A model generated the notes under the pieces. That model was not told the DNA's origin and ran no database searches. It saw only the letters and a list, made by a program, of their open reading frames with translations. Positions 24,562 to 33,519 of a DNA stretch of 64,000 nucleotides are shown piece after piece. Source of the DNA: Deltaproteobacteria bacterium (GTDB taxonomy: Bacteria; Myxococcota_A; Polyangia; Polyangiales; JADJMO01). The position numbers were made by a program, and so were the translations under genes. The stretch is taken from the NCBI GenBank assembly GCA_022843175.1, contig JALHOE010000009.1, positions 1-64,000 on the forward strand, read 5' to 3'. The number at the start of each line of letters is the position of its first letter. The first letter of the stretch is position 1.

Positions 24562-27500
24562 TCAGCGTCGTTCCGGGAGTCGGAACCACCGCAGCACGAA
24601 CACCATCATCGCGGGCATCGCGAAGATTGCGACAGCGGTATCGACGATCAGACCTCCGATGACGACGGTGGCCAGGGGCCGCTGCACTTCGGCGCCCGCG
24701 CCGGTCGCGATCGCAAGTGGAACGAATCCGAGCGCGGCGACGAGCGCGGTCGAGATCATGGGCCGGAAACGCGAGACGGCAGATTCCTGCACACGCTTAT
24801 AGATTGGGTCCGCCGGATCGCATTCGAGGAGGCGCGCCGTCATCACGGCACCGCCCATCACCGAGACGCCGGCAAGTGCGATGAAGCCGACGGCAGCTGG
24901 GATGCTGAATGGCAGGTCGCGTAGAAGCAGTGCGACAACGCCGCCGCCGAGCGCGAATGGGAGCGTCAACAGCGTCACGAGCGTAAGCGGGACGGAGCGA
25001 TACGCCGAATAGAGCAGCACCGCGATGATCGCCATCGATACCGGCAGGAGTAGCATCAGTCGGTTCTTCGCGCGGTTGAAGTTCTCGAACTGACCGCCCC
25101 ATTCGAGCTCGACGCCGGGAGGCAGACCGATCGCCTCGACGCGCTTCCGGGCCTCGTTGACGAACGACACCATGTCGCGACCGCGCACGTTGCACTCGAT
25201 GACCAGACGGCGTCGCAGCTTCTCGCGCGAGATCTGGGTGATCCCGCGCTCCTCGACGATCGTTGCGACGGAGCCCAGTGGGACGAGATCACCGCTGGAG
25301 GTCACGATCGGTAGCCGCGCGAGGTCCTGTGCGTCGCGTGCGTCCTCGCCGCCGACGCGGAGGACGAGATCGAACGAGCGCTCTCCCTCGAAGACCTTGC
25401 CCAGCGGCTGTCCGACGCGCGCCATCTCCACCGCGTCGAGGACGGACTGCGCAGCGACGCCAACACGCGCGGCTCGAACCCGGTCGACGATCACGCGAAG
25501 GGTCGGCAGCCCCGTCGGGATCTCCCGCTTCACGTCGGCGGCGCCAGGGGTCGCCGCGATCAGGCGCTTGATCTCTTCCGCGAGGCGGTCGAGCGTCTCG
25601 AGGTCGTCGCCGTACACCTTCAATGCGACCTCGGACCGTACGCCGGCGATCAGGTCGTTGACGCGCATTTCGATGGGCTGCGAGAACGCATGGACGGTCC
25701 CCGGGACTCGGAGGGCGACCTTGGCGTCCATCTCCTTGACGAGCTGTTCCGGCGTGAGCCCCTTCCGCCACTTATCTCGCGGCTTGAGGATCACGAAGAC
25801 GTCGCTCGCCTCGGGGCCCTGTGGATCGATGGAACCCTCGGTCCGACCGGTGCGAGTCACGACGCGCGACACCTCTTGAATCTCAAGAAGGGCACGCTCG
25901 GTCTCTGTCGCAAGCGCGACCGCTTGCAACACCGAGGTGCTCACCGGCCGCCGCGCGTCGATCGCAAAGTCGCCCTCGAAGATCCGCGGCAAGAACTCAG
26001 CGCCGAGCCGGCCGGCAGGAGCGATGGTCACGATGCCAACAAGTGCGGAGAGGAGGAGGGTGAGGCCGGGACGCGCGACAGCGCGCTTCAACAGGGGCTC
26101 GTACGCGCGGCGTAGCATCCTGATGAGCCAGGGGTCGTCGCGCTGCACCGTCTTCGCGAGCAGGGACGGGGCGACGGCGGGCACGAGCACCAGCGCGTAG
26201 AACAGCGAACCGGCGAGCATTACCACGAGCGATGCGACGACCGGCCGAAACATCTTGCCCTCGACGTCCTCGAGCGTGGCCAGCGGGAGGAAGACCAGGA
26301 CAACGATCACCACAGCAAACATGACCGGGCGTGCGGTGTGTGCGCACGCCGCGCGGATCGCCTGCATTCGGTCGGCGACAGAGGATTGATGAGCGGCGGA
26401 ATGCAGGGCGTGCTCGATCACCACCACGGTCCCCTCGACGATGATGCCGAAGTCGACCGCGCCGAGCGACATCACGTTCGCGCTCATGCCGAGCGCCGAG
26501 AGGCCGATGAAGGCAACAAGCATCGCGAAGGGAATCGCCCCCGCAGCGAGCAGGCCGGCTCGCAGGGAGCCCAGCGTGAGGAACAGGATCACGACAACAA
26601 CGATCGCGCCCTCGACGAGGTTCTTTACGACCGTGGTGACCGTGCGCTCGATGAAGCTCGCCCGATTGAGGAACGGCACGAGTTCGACGCCTTTCGGCAG
26701 CGTGCGGTTGATGTCTGCGACAGCCACCATCAGTCGTTCGACGACCTCGCGGCTGTTTCTGCCCTTCAGCATCAGTACGCTTCCGCCGACGATCTCTCCG
26801 CGGCCGTCCGCTGTGAGCGCGCCGTGGCGCATCGCGGGGCCGGTATCGACCTCGCCGAGCATTCCGACCGTGAGCGGGGTGCCCCCCTGTTGGCTCCGGA
26901 CGACCGTGGCGCGGATGTCATCGAGCGTCGCGTATCGCGCCTCACCGCGAAGCACCAACATCTCCCCGGCCTTGTCGAGTGCGCCGCCGCCGGAGTTCTT
27001 GTTGTCGCGAAGCAGCGCCGCGCGGATCTCCTCGACGCTCACTCTCTGGGCAGCCAGGCGCGCGGGATCCAGCGTGATCCGGAAGACCTTCACGGCTCCG
27101 CCGAAGTTGACGGTGTCGATCACGCCGGGCACCTGCCGTATCCGTGGCGCGATCGACCAGTCGAGCATCGCGCGCAGCTCCTCTTGGGTGCGGCCGGGGC
27201 CGCGGAGCTCGAACATGAGGATCTCTCCGAGACCGGTCGCGATCGGTCCCATCTCCGGCTTGCCGATCTCGGGAGGGATCTGATCTCTTACGGCGGTCAG
27301 GCGCTCATGGACTTGCGCTCTCGCACCATACAGGTCGACGTCGTCGTCGAAGATGAGGGTCACAAAGCTGATTCCGAAGCGCGACACGCTTCGGATCGAC
27401 TTCAAGCCCGGCAGGCCGGCCATCGCTCGCTCGACGGGCAGCGTGATCATCCGCTCGACCTCGGTCGCGGGAAGTGCCGGGGCCGCGGTCACGACCTGGA

Positions 27501-27651
27501 CCTGGTTGTTGGTCACGTCCGGAACGGCATCGATGGGAAGACGTCGAAGCGCGATCGCGCCCGCGACGATCAACACCACGGCGATGACGAAACCTATCGC
27601 CCTCCGTTCGGCGAGCCAGGAGACCACGTTGCCGTGGCCGGGGGTGTTCAT
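24562..27651 (-). CDS. Heavy-metal RND efflux pump (CzcA/CusA family)
   Basis: A 1029-residue inner-membrane pump. Family features include the first membrane segment followed by RRLPIDAVPDVTNNQVQV, the periplasmic porter loops, the repeated 12-segment layout and the second-half motif MGGAVMTARLLE. The charged motif of monovalent (Cus) versus divalent (Czc) pumps in TM4 reads GAVDFGIIVEGTVVVIEHAL, the D-x6-E pattern of HME-type transporters, here closer to the DFG(I/L)IVDGAV form of CzcA-like pumps. ATG 27651 is preferred to 27681 because a sigma54 element ends 15 nt upstream and the protein then starts at the usual place. Its adaptor gene (28661-29782) is separated from it by two genes on the other strand. 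Confidence 0.93.
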   Translation of the reverse strand: MNTPGHGNVVSWLAERRAIGFVIAVVLIVAGAIALRRLPIDAVPDVTNNQVQVVTAAPALPATEVERMITLPVERAMAGLPGLKSIRSVSRFGISFVTLIFDDDVDLYGARAQVHERLTAVRDQIPPEIGKPEMGPIATGLGEILMFELRGPGRTQEELRAMLDWSIAPRIRQVPGVIDTVNFGGAVKVFRITLDPARLAAQRVSVEEIRAALLRDNKNSGGGALDKAGEMLVLRGEARYATLDDIRATVVRSQQGGTPLTVGMLGEVDTGPAMRHGALTADGRGEIVGGSVLMLKGRNSREVVERLMVAVADINRTLPKGVELVPFLNRASFIERTVTTVVKNLVEGAIVVVVILFLTLGSLRAGLLAAGAIPFAMLVAFIGLSALGMSANVMSLGAVDFGIIVEGTVVVIEHALHSAAHQSSVADRMQAIRAACAHTARPVMFAVVIVVLVFLPLATLEDVEGKMFRPVVASLVVMLAGSLFYALVLVPAVAPSLLAKTVQRDDPWLIRMLRRAYEPLLKRAVARPGLTLLLSALVGIVTIAPAGRLGAEFLPRIFEGDFAIDARRPVSTSVLQAVALATETERALLEIQEVSRVVTRTGRTEGSIDPQGPEASDVFVILKPRDKWRKGLTPEQLVKEMDAKVALRVPGTVHAFSQPIEMRVNDLIAGVRSEVALKVYGDDLETLDRLAEEIKRLIAATPGAADVKREIPTGLPTLRVIVDRVRAARVGVAAQSVLDAVEMARVGQPLGKVFEGERSFDLVLRVGGEDARDAQDLARLPIVTSSGDLVPLGSVATIVEERGITQISREKLRRRLVIECNVRGRDMVSFVNEARKRVEAIGLPPGVELEWGGQFENFNRAKNRLMLLLPVSMAIIAVLLYSAYRSVPLTLVTLLTLPFALGGGVVALLLRDLPFSIPAAVGFIALAGVSVMGGAVMTARLLECDPADPIYKRVQESAVSRFRPMISTALVAALGFVPLAIATGAGAEVQRPLATVVIGGLIVDTAVAIFAMPAMMVFVLRWFRLPERR
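27626..27639. promoter_or_regulatory. Inverted repeat CCACG-TTGC-CGTGG inside the start of czcA
   Basis: A reversed-arm relative of the core palindrome, 66 bp before the sigma54 element at 27706. It lies within codons, so it may be accidental. Confidence 0.25.
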
Positions 27652-27664
27652 GGACCGCCCCGTG

Positions 27665-27680
27665 AGCGTGCGCCGTGCCA
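27665..27680 (-). promoter_or_regulatory. Sigma54-type promoter of czcA
   Basis: TGGCACG-GCGC-ACGCT: the -24 box is perfect and the -12 GC is in register though its TT is replaced by AC. ATG 27651 lies 15 nt after it. Confidence 0.5.
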
Positions 27681-27705
27681 ACGGCTAATACGCGCGTGAG
27701 CTGCG

Positions 27706-27721
27706 AGGCATGCACGTTGCT
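27706..27721 (+). promoter_or_regulatory. Sigma54-type promoter of the degenerate receiver gene
   Basis: AGGCATG-CACG-TTGCT matches the consensus at all -12 positions and at GGCA. ATG 27735 is 15 nt after the -12 GC. Confidence 0.6.
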
Positions 27722-27734
27722 GCGGCACCTGCTC

Positions 27735-28214
27735 ATGGACGAACATCACGGCGAGGAGCCGACAGTAGAGCCGCTCGACGAGGTCACGCAACCAATCTTT
27801 CGTCGCTGTGTGTCGCTGGTGGGCCGGCGCGCGATCCTCGTCCTTCGAGCCGAGAACGAACGCGCACGCATCTCCGACGGGCTGCGGATGGTCGGCTTTG
27901 CAGTCGAACATGCGGCCGGACGGACGGAGTTGATCGCGGCCCTTCGCGACGCTTCGTCGCGAGGCGACGGCTTCTCCGTGGTGCTCATCGATCCGTCAGC
28001 CCCCGGGATGGCCATCTTCGACCTAATCGCCGAAATTGCGCGCCACCCCGGCCTGATCGTGGTCGCAGCCGAGATGGATCGACGGGTGCTCACGCGCGCC
28101 CGGCGAGTCGGCGCAGCGCTGATCCGTCGCCCTTTCCACGACGACGACCTCGGCGACCTAGCCGTCGATCGGGTGCTCGAGCAGGATCGCCCAACCCTCC
28201 CGGATCTCCGATGA
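27735..28214 (+). CDS. Degenerate receiver-like protein
   Basis: A 159-residue protein with the length and layout of a response-regulator receiver. VVLIDPSAPGMAIFDLI keeps an Asp where the phospho-acceptor should be, but the acidic pocket is replaced (LVLRAENE in place of VDDD) and the conserved Lys-Pro is RRPF. Such pseudo-receivers usually act without phosphorylation. The start at 27735 fits the promoter spacing. It overlaps the next gene as ATGA. The pair is inserted, in reverse orientation, between the pump gene czcA and its adaptor gene. Confidence 0.7.
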   Translation: MDEHHGEEPTVEPLDEVTQPIFRRCVSLVGRRAILVLRAENERARISDGLRMVGFAVEHAAGRTELIAALRDASSRGDGFSVVLIDPSAPGMAIFDLIAEIARHPGLIVVAAEMDRRVLTRARRVGAALIRRPFHDDDLGDLAVDRVLEQDRPTLPDLR

Positions 28215-28651
28215 GAGCCGCACTCGCCCTCGCGTTGATGCTCGGCTGCCGGCCGGCAACCAGCGCCACACAGTCCTCGCCGACCGAGCGGCTCGCCGCA
28301 CTTATTCCCCCCGACGAGATCGCCTTCGGTCCGGGGCTGCAGCGGACGTGCGGTGTTCACCGACCGAGCGACACCGAAGCTCGTGCGTTCTGGGCAGGAG
28401 TACTGAAGCAGATCGCCACGTGCGTGGCTGATCGCCACGCGCTCGTCCTCGTCGACCACGCGGACCGCACGATCACCGAGACGCGGATCGCCGCGGTCCG
28501 AGTCCGCGCCGCTGCGATCTCCGAAGCGCTCGGTACGCATGGAGTCGACTTGACGGTGAGCGTCCGTGTGAGCCTCGCGGCGGCTCGTCCGACCGGCCAC
28601 GCCCGCTACCTGGATATTGAGGAGGCCGGGGTCGACCCCGGCCACCATTGA
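28211..28651 (+). CDS. Small lipoprotein with OmpA-like C-terminal segment
   Basis: A 146-residue protein with a lipoprotein signal MRAALALALMLGC. The C-terminal half (ALVLVDHADRTITETRIA, then RVRAAAISEALGTHGVDL) resembles the strand-helix-strand of OmpA-like domains (GHAD..N..LSxxRAxAVxxxLxxxGV), although the peptidoglycan-binding Asp/Arg residues are not all evident. I infer an envelope-anchored protein. It begins inside the stop codon of the receiver-like gene and ends 9 bp before the convergent adaptor gene. Confidence 0.65.
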   Translation: MRAALALALMLGCRPATSATQSSPTERLAALIPPDEIAFGPGLQRTCGVHRPSDTEARAFWAGVLKQIATCVADRHALVLVDHADRTITETRIAAVRVRAAAISEALGTHGVDLTVSVRVSLAAARPTGHARYLDIEEAGVDPGHH

Positions 28652-28660
28652 GGGGCGCCT

Positions 28661-29782
28661 CTACCGCTTGGCAGCCTCCGCTCGGAGCAGGAAGGCTCCC
28701 TCGACGACCACGACTTCGCCGAACGCCAGTCCCGAAGTCACGGTGGCCAACCGTCCGCTCCCCTTCGCGACTTGAACGGTTCGGACCTCGAAAACGCCCT
28801 TGGCCTTCTCGACGAAGACCACGTCGTCGCCACCGAGTGGCTGCACTGCGTCGATCGGAAGCAGCAATTGCTTGGTCGAGGGGTTGGGGGACGGTAGGGC
28901 GAGCGAAGCACGTACGAACATCCCCGGGCGCAGGGCGCGGTCGGCATTCACGACTTCGAGCCGTGCGCGGGTCATACGGGTGACGGGATGGACAGCCGGA
29001 TCGATCCACGCGACCTTGCCTCGGAAGACCCTGTCGCCGAGCGCGTCGGCCCGGAATTCCACCACCGCGTCGTGCGCGAGGTGCGGGAGATCTGCCTCGT
29101 GCACGTCGGCGGCGATCACCACGGTGGAGAGGTCTGCGACGGCGAAGGCCGTGGCTGACGCGGGGAGGAATGCCCCGAGCGTCGCGTTTCGCGCCACGAC
29201 CACGCCGTCGATCGGGCTCGTGAGCGCGAACGTGCCTGCTCCGCCCCCGTGGACGCCGAGCGCCGACAGGCGTGCTTCGGCGGCGATGACCTCGGCGGTC
29301 GCGGTCTTGAGCTCGCTGCGCGCGAGCTCCTCTTCGCGGGCAGTGGTCAGCCCCTTGGCGAGCAGTGACGCTTCGCGTGCCGCGTTGGTCGCCGCGGCTT
29401 CGCGCAAGGCTTTCGCACGCACGAGCGCAGCGTGCGCGTCGCCGAGCGTCGGCGCCGCGAGCATCGCGAGGATCTGCCCCTTTTGCACCTTGTCGCCGAG
29501 TTTTGCGCGCACCTCGACGAGCCGGCCGTCGAGCCGCGCTCCAACCTCTGCGTAGCGATCGACGTGATACTCAACTGCCCCCGGGACGGTGAGCGCGATC
29601 GCGAGCGGTGACCCGGCGACCGCCGTTCGAATACCGAGGCGCGCCGTTACGTCTTCCGCCAGGTGGACGTTGCGAGGTCCAGCGGGCGCGGTGGGTGTGG
29701 ACGTTGCGGACGCGGCTCGTTCGCATGCAGACGTTCCGAGGGCAAGGAGGAGCAGCGAGAGGGAGGCAAGTCGGGCAGGCAT
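28661..29782 (-). CDS. RND membrane-fusion lipoprotein (CzcB/CusB family)
   Basis: A 373-residue periplasmic adaptor. The signal MPARLASLSLLLLALGTSAC has a good lipobox. A split lipoyl-like domain (VGARLDGRLVEVRAKLGDKV and GTFALTSPIDGVVVARNATL) flanks a helical hairpin with repeated Ala/Glu/Lys heptads, followed by beta-barrel and membrane-proximal domains (LRPGMFVRASLALP, LAFGEVVVVEGAFLL). It should link the CzcA-type pump to an outer-membrane factor. The ATG at 29782 is supported both by the signal peptide and by a near-perfect sigma54 element ending 15 nt upstream. It also follows the MscS gene by 62 bp. Confidence 0.92.
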   Translation of the reverse strand: MPARLASLSLLLLALGTSACERAASATSTPTAPAGPRNVHLAEDVTARLGIRTAVAGSPLAIALTVPGAVEYHVDRYAEVGARLDGRLVEVRAKLGDKVQKGQILAMLAAPTLGDAHAALVRAKALREAAATNAAREASLLAKGLTTAREEELARSELKTATAEVIAAEARLSALGVHGGGAGTFALTSPIDGVVVARNATLGAFLPASATAFAVADLSTVVIAADVHEADLPHLAHDAVVEFRADALGDRVFRGKVAWIDPAVHPVTRMTRARLEVVNADRALRPGMFVRASLALPSPNPSTKQLLLPIDAVQPLGGDDVVFVEKAKGVFEVRTVQVAKGSGRLATVTSGLAFGEVVVVEGAFLLRAEAAKR

Positions 29783-29795
29783 GCGGACGTCGCAG

Positions 29796-29811
29796 AGCGA
29801 GCCCCGTGCCA
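29796..29811 (-). promoter_or_regulatory. Sigma54-type promoter of the czcB-like gene
   Basis: TGGCACG-GGGC-TCGCT: perfect -24 box, TCGCT -12 box, and ATG 29782 15 nt after the -12 GC. Confidence 0.65.
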
Positions 29812-29844
29812 ATGTCTGTCGCTCTAGCGACGCAGCGGTCCTTG

Positions 29845-31338
29845 TCACGCCAATCCAAAAAGATCGCGGACCCTGGCAAAGACCCCATTTTCCGCGGTCG
29901 TCGCGACGGGCGGCGCGACCGGGGCGCGTCCCTTGTGCGACGCAAGCGCGCGCGTCCTTGTCTCGACGATCTCCGAGATGCGTTGCGCGATGCTCGGCTC
30001 GCTGTGCAGCGCATCGCGAAAGGCGTCCTGCCCGATCTCGAAGACCTCGGTCTCCACGACCGCAACCACGTCGGCGTAGCGCTGGCCTCCCGTGAGGAAA
30101 CCGAGCTCGCCGAATACCGCCGACGGACCGAGGCGTCCGAGCTCCTCGCCGTCGCGACGGGCAATGGCCTCACCGCGGCGTACGACGTAGAGCTCGCGGC
30201 CCTCCGCGCCTGCGCTGACGATCGTCTCCCCAGGGGCGAACAGGAGGCGCCGGCCTCGGCGCGCGAGGTCGTCACGCGCCGCTTCCGAGAGCGGCTGCAA
30301 GATGTCGATCGCGTCGATCGCGGCGCGTCGATCGCGCAGGGTGCTCTCGTGCGAGGCTGCACGCGCCGTATCGTCCATCGGGATGACGAACTGTTTGCGC
30401 GGCGGGATAGCCAGCTCGATCTTGCGCCGGTGCAGGTGGTACCAACAGCGCGTGAGTAGCTCTCCGCCGAGGCGGTCTCGCAGGGCGAAGTCTGCGATGT
30501 AGTAGCGGAGCCAGTACTGAACACCGTTTTCCACGAACGCCGAGGTCACGACCGACGGTGGTGGCTCGGCGAGCACCCCTCGCGTGTCCGCGCATGCAGC
30601 CAGCGCGGCCTCGTGCACTCGGTTCGGAGGCACCTCGAACGGCACCACGAAGTTGACGTTCCGCCGGAAAGCGCCGCCGGGCCGCGAGAAGTTGGTGAAC
30701 GGAGTGCGGCTGAAGTGACTGTTCGGCACGACGACGTGGAGACGGTCGTCGCCCTCGAGCGTCACCGATCGCCAGTTCGTCGATACTACGCGGCCAATCA
30801 CGTCGCCCTTGTCGACGCGGACCCAGTCGCCGAGCTCGATGGGCCGCTCGACCTGAATTGCGGCGCCCGCAGCGAGGTTGCCGAGGGTCTCTTGCAGCGC
30901 GAGACCAACGATTGCGGTGACCACCGTTCCGGTGGCGAGGAGCGACGTCGGCCGCACGCCGAGCGCGTGCAGCGCCCCGAAGATCGCGAACGCGAAGATC
31001 GCCGCCTGGAGGACGTCGCGCACGAGCTGGTTGAGCGGAGCCCTACCCGCTCTCTCCCACGCAATATCGACCACCGCCACGAATAGCAATCGAGCGAGCG
31101 CGATCGATGCGGCGACCGAGGCCGCGCCATCGATGATCGCGAAGGCGCGTGATGTTTGGCCGAGCGCGTATGCGCAGACCTCGAATGCGAAGTACAACCC
31201 GAGCAGCACGATCACCGCGCGAAGCCGTCGACGGATGAGCGGGGGTACTACCACGCTGAGCGTGACCGTTAGCAGCGCCGCCGCGACGAGCAGAGACGCC
31301 GCAGCGCTCGAGCCAAACCACCGTTCGAGGATCCACAT
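29845..31338 (-). CDS. MscS-type mechanosensitive channel with C-terminal cyclic-nucleotide-binding domain
   Basis: A 497-residue membrane protein. Four or five membrane segments fill about residues 10-165. The MscS pore and beta domain follow (TGTVVTAIVGLALQETLGNL, IELGDWVRVDKGDVIGRVV, VVPNSHF). Residues of about 350-470 form a cNMP-binding fold (LFAPGETIVSAGAEGRELYVV, GRLGPSAVFGELGFLTGGQRYADVVAV) in which FGELGFL..RYADVVA is the phosphate cassette, with Arg replaced by Gln-Arg. Such channels release solutes on membrane tension and can be gated by nucleotides. It starts 21 bp after the Mur-ligase-like gene ends, on the same strand. Confidence 0.92.
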   Translation of the reverse strand: MWILERWFGSSAAASLLVAAALLTVTLSVVVPPLIRRRLRAVIVLLGLYFAFEVCAYALGQTSRAFAIIDGAASVAASIALARLLFVAVVDIAWERAGRAPLNQLVRDVLQAAIFAFAIFGALHALGVRPTSLLATGTVVTAIVGLALQETLGNLAAGAAIQVERPIELGDWVRVDKGDVIGRVVSTNWRSVTLEGDDRLHVVVPNSHFSRTPFTNFSRPGGAFRRNVNFVVPFEVPPNRVHEAALAACADTRGVLAEPPPSVVTSAFVENGVQYWLRYYIADFALRDRLGGELLTRCWYHLHRRKIELAIPPRKQFVIPMDDTARAASHESTLRDRRAAIDAIDILQPLSEAARDDLARRGRRLLFAPGETIVSAGAEGRELYVVRRGEAIARRDGEELGRLGPSAVFGELGFLTGGQRYADVVAVVETEVFEIGQDAFRDALHSEPSIAQRISEIVETRTRALASHKGRAPVAPPVATTAENGVFARVRDLFGLA

Positions 31339-31359
31339 CGAGTCACTCCACGCTCAAAG

Positions 31360-32871
31360 TCAGAGCAGCCGCGTCTGCAGCGAGGGGCGCGCGCCGTTGT
31401 TGGCCGCGTTGTGAGCGTTGCCTCGTGGGTCGAACGCGCGGGCGACCAGCGCCTGCGTCAGCGCCGCGAGGCCGTTATCGCGACCGCCGGCGATGACGAC
31501 CACGTCGCCGGCAGACACGGCCGACAAGACGCGGGGAATGGCTGTGGCCGCGTCGCTTGCGGCGAACGTATCGACGCCGAGCGAGAGGGCCTCGACAGCG
31601 GTGTTGCGCGCGGTCTGGCCGATCGTCACGAGGACCGCGGGGCGCTGCAGCGCGATGTGCGCGCCGAGCGTCGCGTGTTCCCGTGCTGAGTCCCTTCCGA
31701 GCTCGTGAAGCTCCCCGAAGATAACGACGAGCCGCCGTGTGAGCGCAGCGGCGACCTCCCGTGCCGCTTCGAGGCATGCGCGCATCGACGCAGGGGTTGC
31801 GTCGCTCGCGTCCGAGAGCACGATCGTCTCGTTCGGAAGCGTCGTCGCAGACAGGCGCGCTTCGCGCCGATCGTCGGAGAGCCGCACCGCTTCTTCGATC
31901 AGCTTTGGGTCGAGCGAGGCGCCTGTTGTCGCCTCGACGATCGCGAGCGCGCCGCCGATCGCGAGCGCGCCGCCGACGCCGAACGAGCGCGTCACCACCG
32001 AAACCTCCGGACCGTCGGGCCGCGCGAGCCGTACGCGCGAGCCCTCGAGCCCGAGCGGCGCGCGCGAAAGGATCCGGTAGTCGGCGGAGGGACTGAAGCC
32101 CCAGGTCACGCGGCGCCGGCCAGGCGCACGTTCGACCTGTGCCGCTGCGTAGCGGTCATCGACGTTGTAGGCGACGGTCCCGTTGGGACGCACGGCGGCG
32201 AGGAGATCTCCCTTCTCCTTCGCAAGATCGTCGATGGACCCGACGCCCTCGGCGTGCGCAAAGGCAACAAGGGTAAGTGCGGCGACGTCCGGGTCGGCGA
32301 GCGCTCCGAGTCGCGCGACGTCGCCCCGGTGGCGTGTCGCCGTTTCGACCACGGCGAACCGATCCGCATCGGTCAGCGAGAGGAGACTCAGAGAAACACC
32401 GATGCGGTCGAGGGCGTCGCCCGTCTCCACGACCGACCCGCGGCCGAGAAGGCGGAGGAGCGTGGCAACCAGGCGGCGTGTCGACGACTTTCCAGAAGTA
32501 CCTGTGATCGAGATGACCGCGCGCTCGCCGGCGGCGTGAGGCGCATGCCCCCACCTCGTTCGGTGGGCGCGTGCCAGCGTGGTGAGTGCGTCACTTGCGC
32601 TTCGAACGAGCACGACGCCGCACCCCGGCGGACACGACATGGCTCGTTCGATGATGAATCCGGACGCGCCCGCAAGCGCCGACTCCGCGACGCGTCGCGC
32701 GTGGTCATACGGCGTTGCCCCGACGGCGATGTATCCGCACCCGGGCGCGACGTCCTGCGGGTATGCAGCGATCCCCCGTACCGGCGGGCCGTCGCGGAGC
32801 ATCGTGCCGCCGGTGAGGGATGCGATCTCGGCGATCGTGAAGGGGGCCGCGTTCTCCACGGGGATAGTCAT
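31360..32871 (-). CDS. MurF paralogue with altered substrate and C-terminal motifs
   Basis: A 503-residue protein. It keeps the MurF layout: an N-terminal domain (IAEIASLTGGTML, APGCGYIAVGATPYDHARRV), an ATPase domain with P-loop TGTSGKSSTRR, and a C-terminal domain. Yet the DSR motif of the first domain reads AAYPQD and the DYNANP signature is DASDATPASMRACL. The residues that hold the UDP-MurNAc-peptide in true MurF are thus changed, so a different acceptor or a non-ligase role is likely. It is closest in these features to the shorter protein at 45215. The ATG at 32871 is 16 nt after a sigma54 element. Confidence 0.85.
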   Translation of the reverse strand: MTIPVENAAPFTIAEIASLTGGTMLRDGPPVRGIAAYPQDVAPGCGYIAVGATPYDHARRVAESALAGASGFIIERAMSCPPGCGVVLVRSASDALTTLARAHRTRWGHAPHAAGERAVISITGTSGKSSTRRLVATLLRLLGRGSVVETGDALDRIGVSLSLLSLTDADRFAVVETATRHRGDVARLGALADPDVAALTLVAFAHAEGVGSIDDLAKEKGDLLAAVRPNGTVAYNVDDRYAAAQVERAPGRRRVTWGFSPSADYRILSRAPLGLEGSRVRLARPDGPEVSVVTRSFGVGGALAIGGALAIVEATTGASLDPKLIEEAVRLSDDRREARLSATTLPNETIVLSDASDATPASMRACLEAAREVAAALTRRLVVIFGELHELGRDSAREHATLGAHIALQRPAVLVTIGQTARNTAVEALSLGVDTFAASDAATAIPRVLSAVSAGDVVVIAGGRDNGLAALTQALVARAFDPRGNAHNAANNGARPSLQTRLL

Positions 32872-32885
32872 GGGAGAGACGGCGT

Positions 32886-32901
32886 AGCGAATGTTGTGCC
32901 G
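32886..32901 (-). promoter_or_regulatory. Sigma54-type promoter of the divergent murF paralogue
   Basis: CGGCACA-ACAT-TCGCT has GG-N10-GC spacing; ATG 32871 lies 16 nt after the -12 GC. An activator-like palindrome lies 51 bp upstream. Confidence 0.6.
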
Positions 32902-32952
32902 CTGCGATTGCTCGGCGAACTGCGACGCGTGGACTTGTCCTTCGTAGCGATC

Positions 32953-32967
32953 TGCCACGCCGTGGCA
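32953..32967. promoter_or_regulatory. Inverted repeat TGCCAC-GCC-GTGGCA, putative activator site
   Basis: A perfect 6-3-6 palindrome with the same half-site as the others but in outward orientation. It is 51 bp from the sigma54 element at 32901. Confidence 0.5.
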
Positions 32968-33049
32968 TTCGGCGACGCCGGGCCCGTCGACTTCGGCCGC
33001 AGCGGCACGATTCGGCGGAGGCCTCGCCCGCCGCCGCGGAATACGTGTA

Positions 33050-33496
33050 CGACGTGGCCTCCGCGTGCGGAGCCGACGGCGGACCCACGCACCGCGCTCG
33101 CTGCTCGCGAAGAACAAGCTCGCGCCCGGACGGCACACGCCGCGGCCGTCTATCGGGGCGACATCAGCGCCGATCGCGACGCTCAGCGGCGGTGCGGCTC
33201 GTTCCCTCGTCGTCGTCGCGTACATCCCAACACGCGGAACGCGGCGAGCCTGATCATCGCTCCCGGCGGGCGGCAGCGGTATGTCGTGACCGACGCATTC
33301 CACGCGAGCTACCTGCACAATCGGTCGCCGGCCGATGCGGCGCGAGATCGACGCTCGGTCGCTCCGAGAATGGCGCCCTTCGCCCGGCGAGCATCGTCTG
33401 CGGATCGTCTTTCGGCTCACGCCCTATCGCTTCTTTGCCGCGCCCTACGTGCTCGGTGGCGTCAACCTGCGTGCGGAGCCAACCGCTCCGCGATGA
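33050..33496 (+). pseudogene. Frame-broken DUF218 paralogue
   Basis: Pieces of the lipoprotein at 11856-12932 can be read in three frames: APIATLSGGAARS, then NTRNAASLIIAPGG..RYVVTDAFHASYL, then RLTPYRFFAAPYVLGGV. The intact gene has VITVSGGAVHSS, NVRNTAGFVVALGG..GYVVTDSMQAAYL and WLTPYRFFGEP..LGGV in the same order. At least two frameshifts and loss of the N-terminus make it non-functional. Confidence 0.65.
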
Positions 33497-33519
33497 CGCG
33501 CACCGAGCACGGCCCCACA

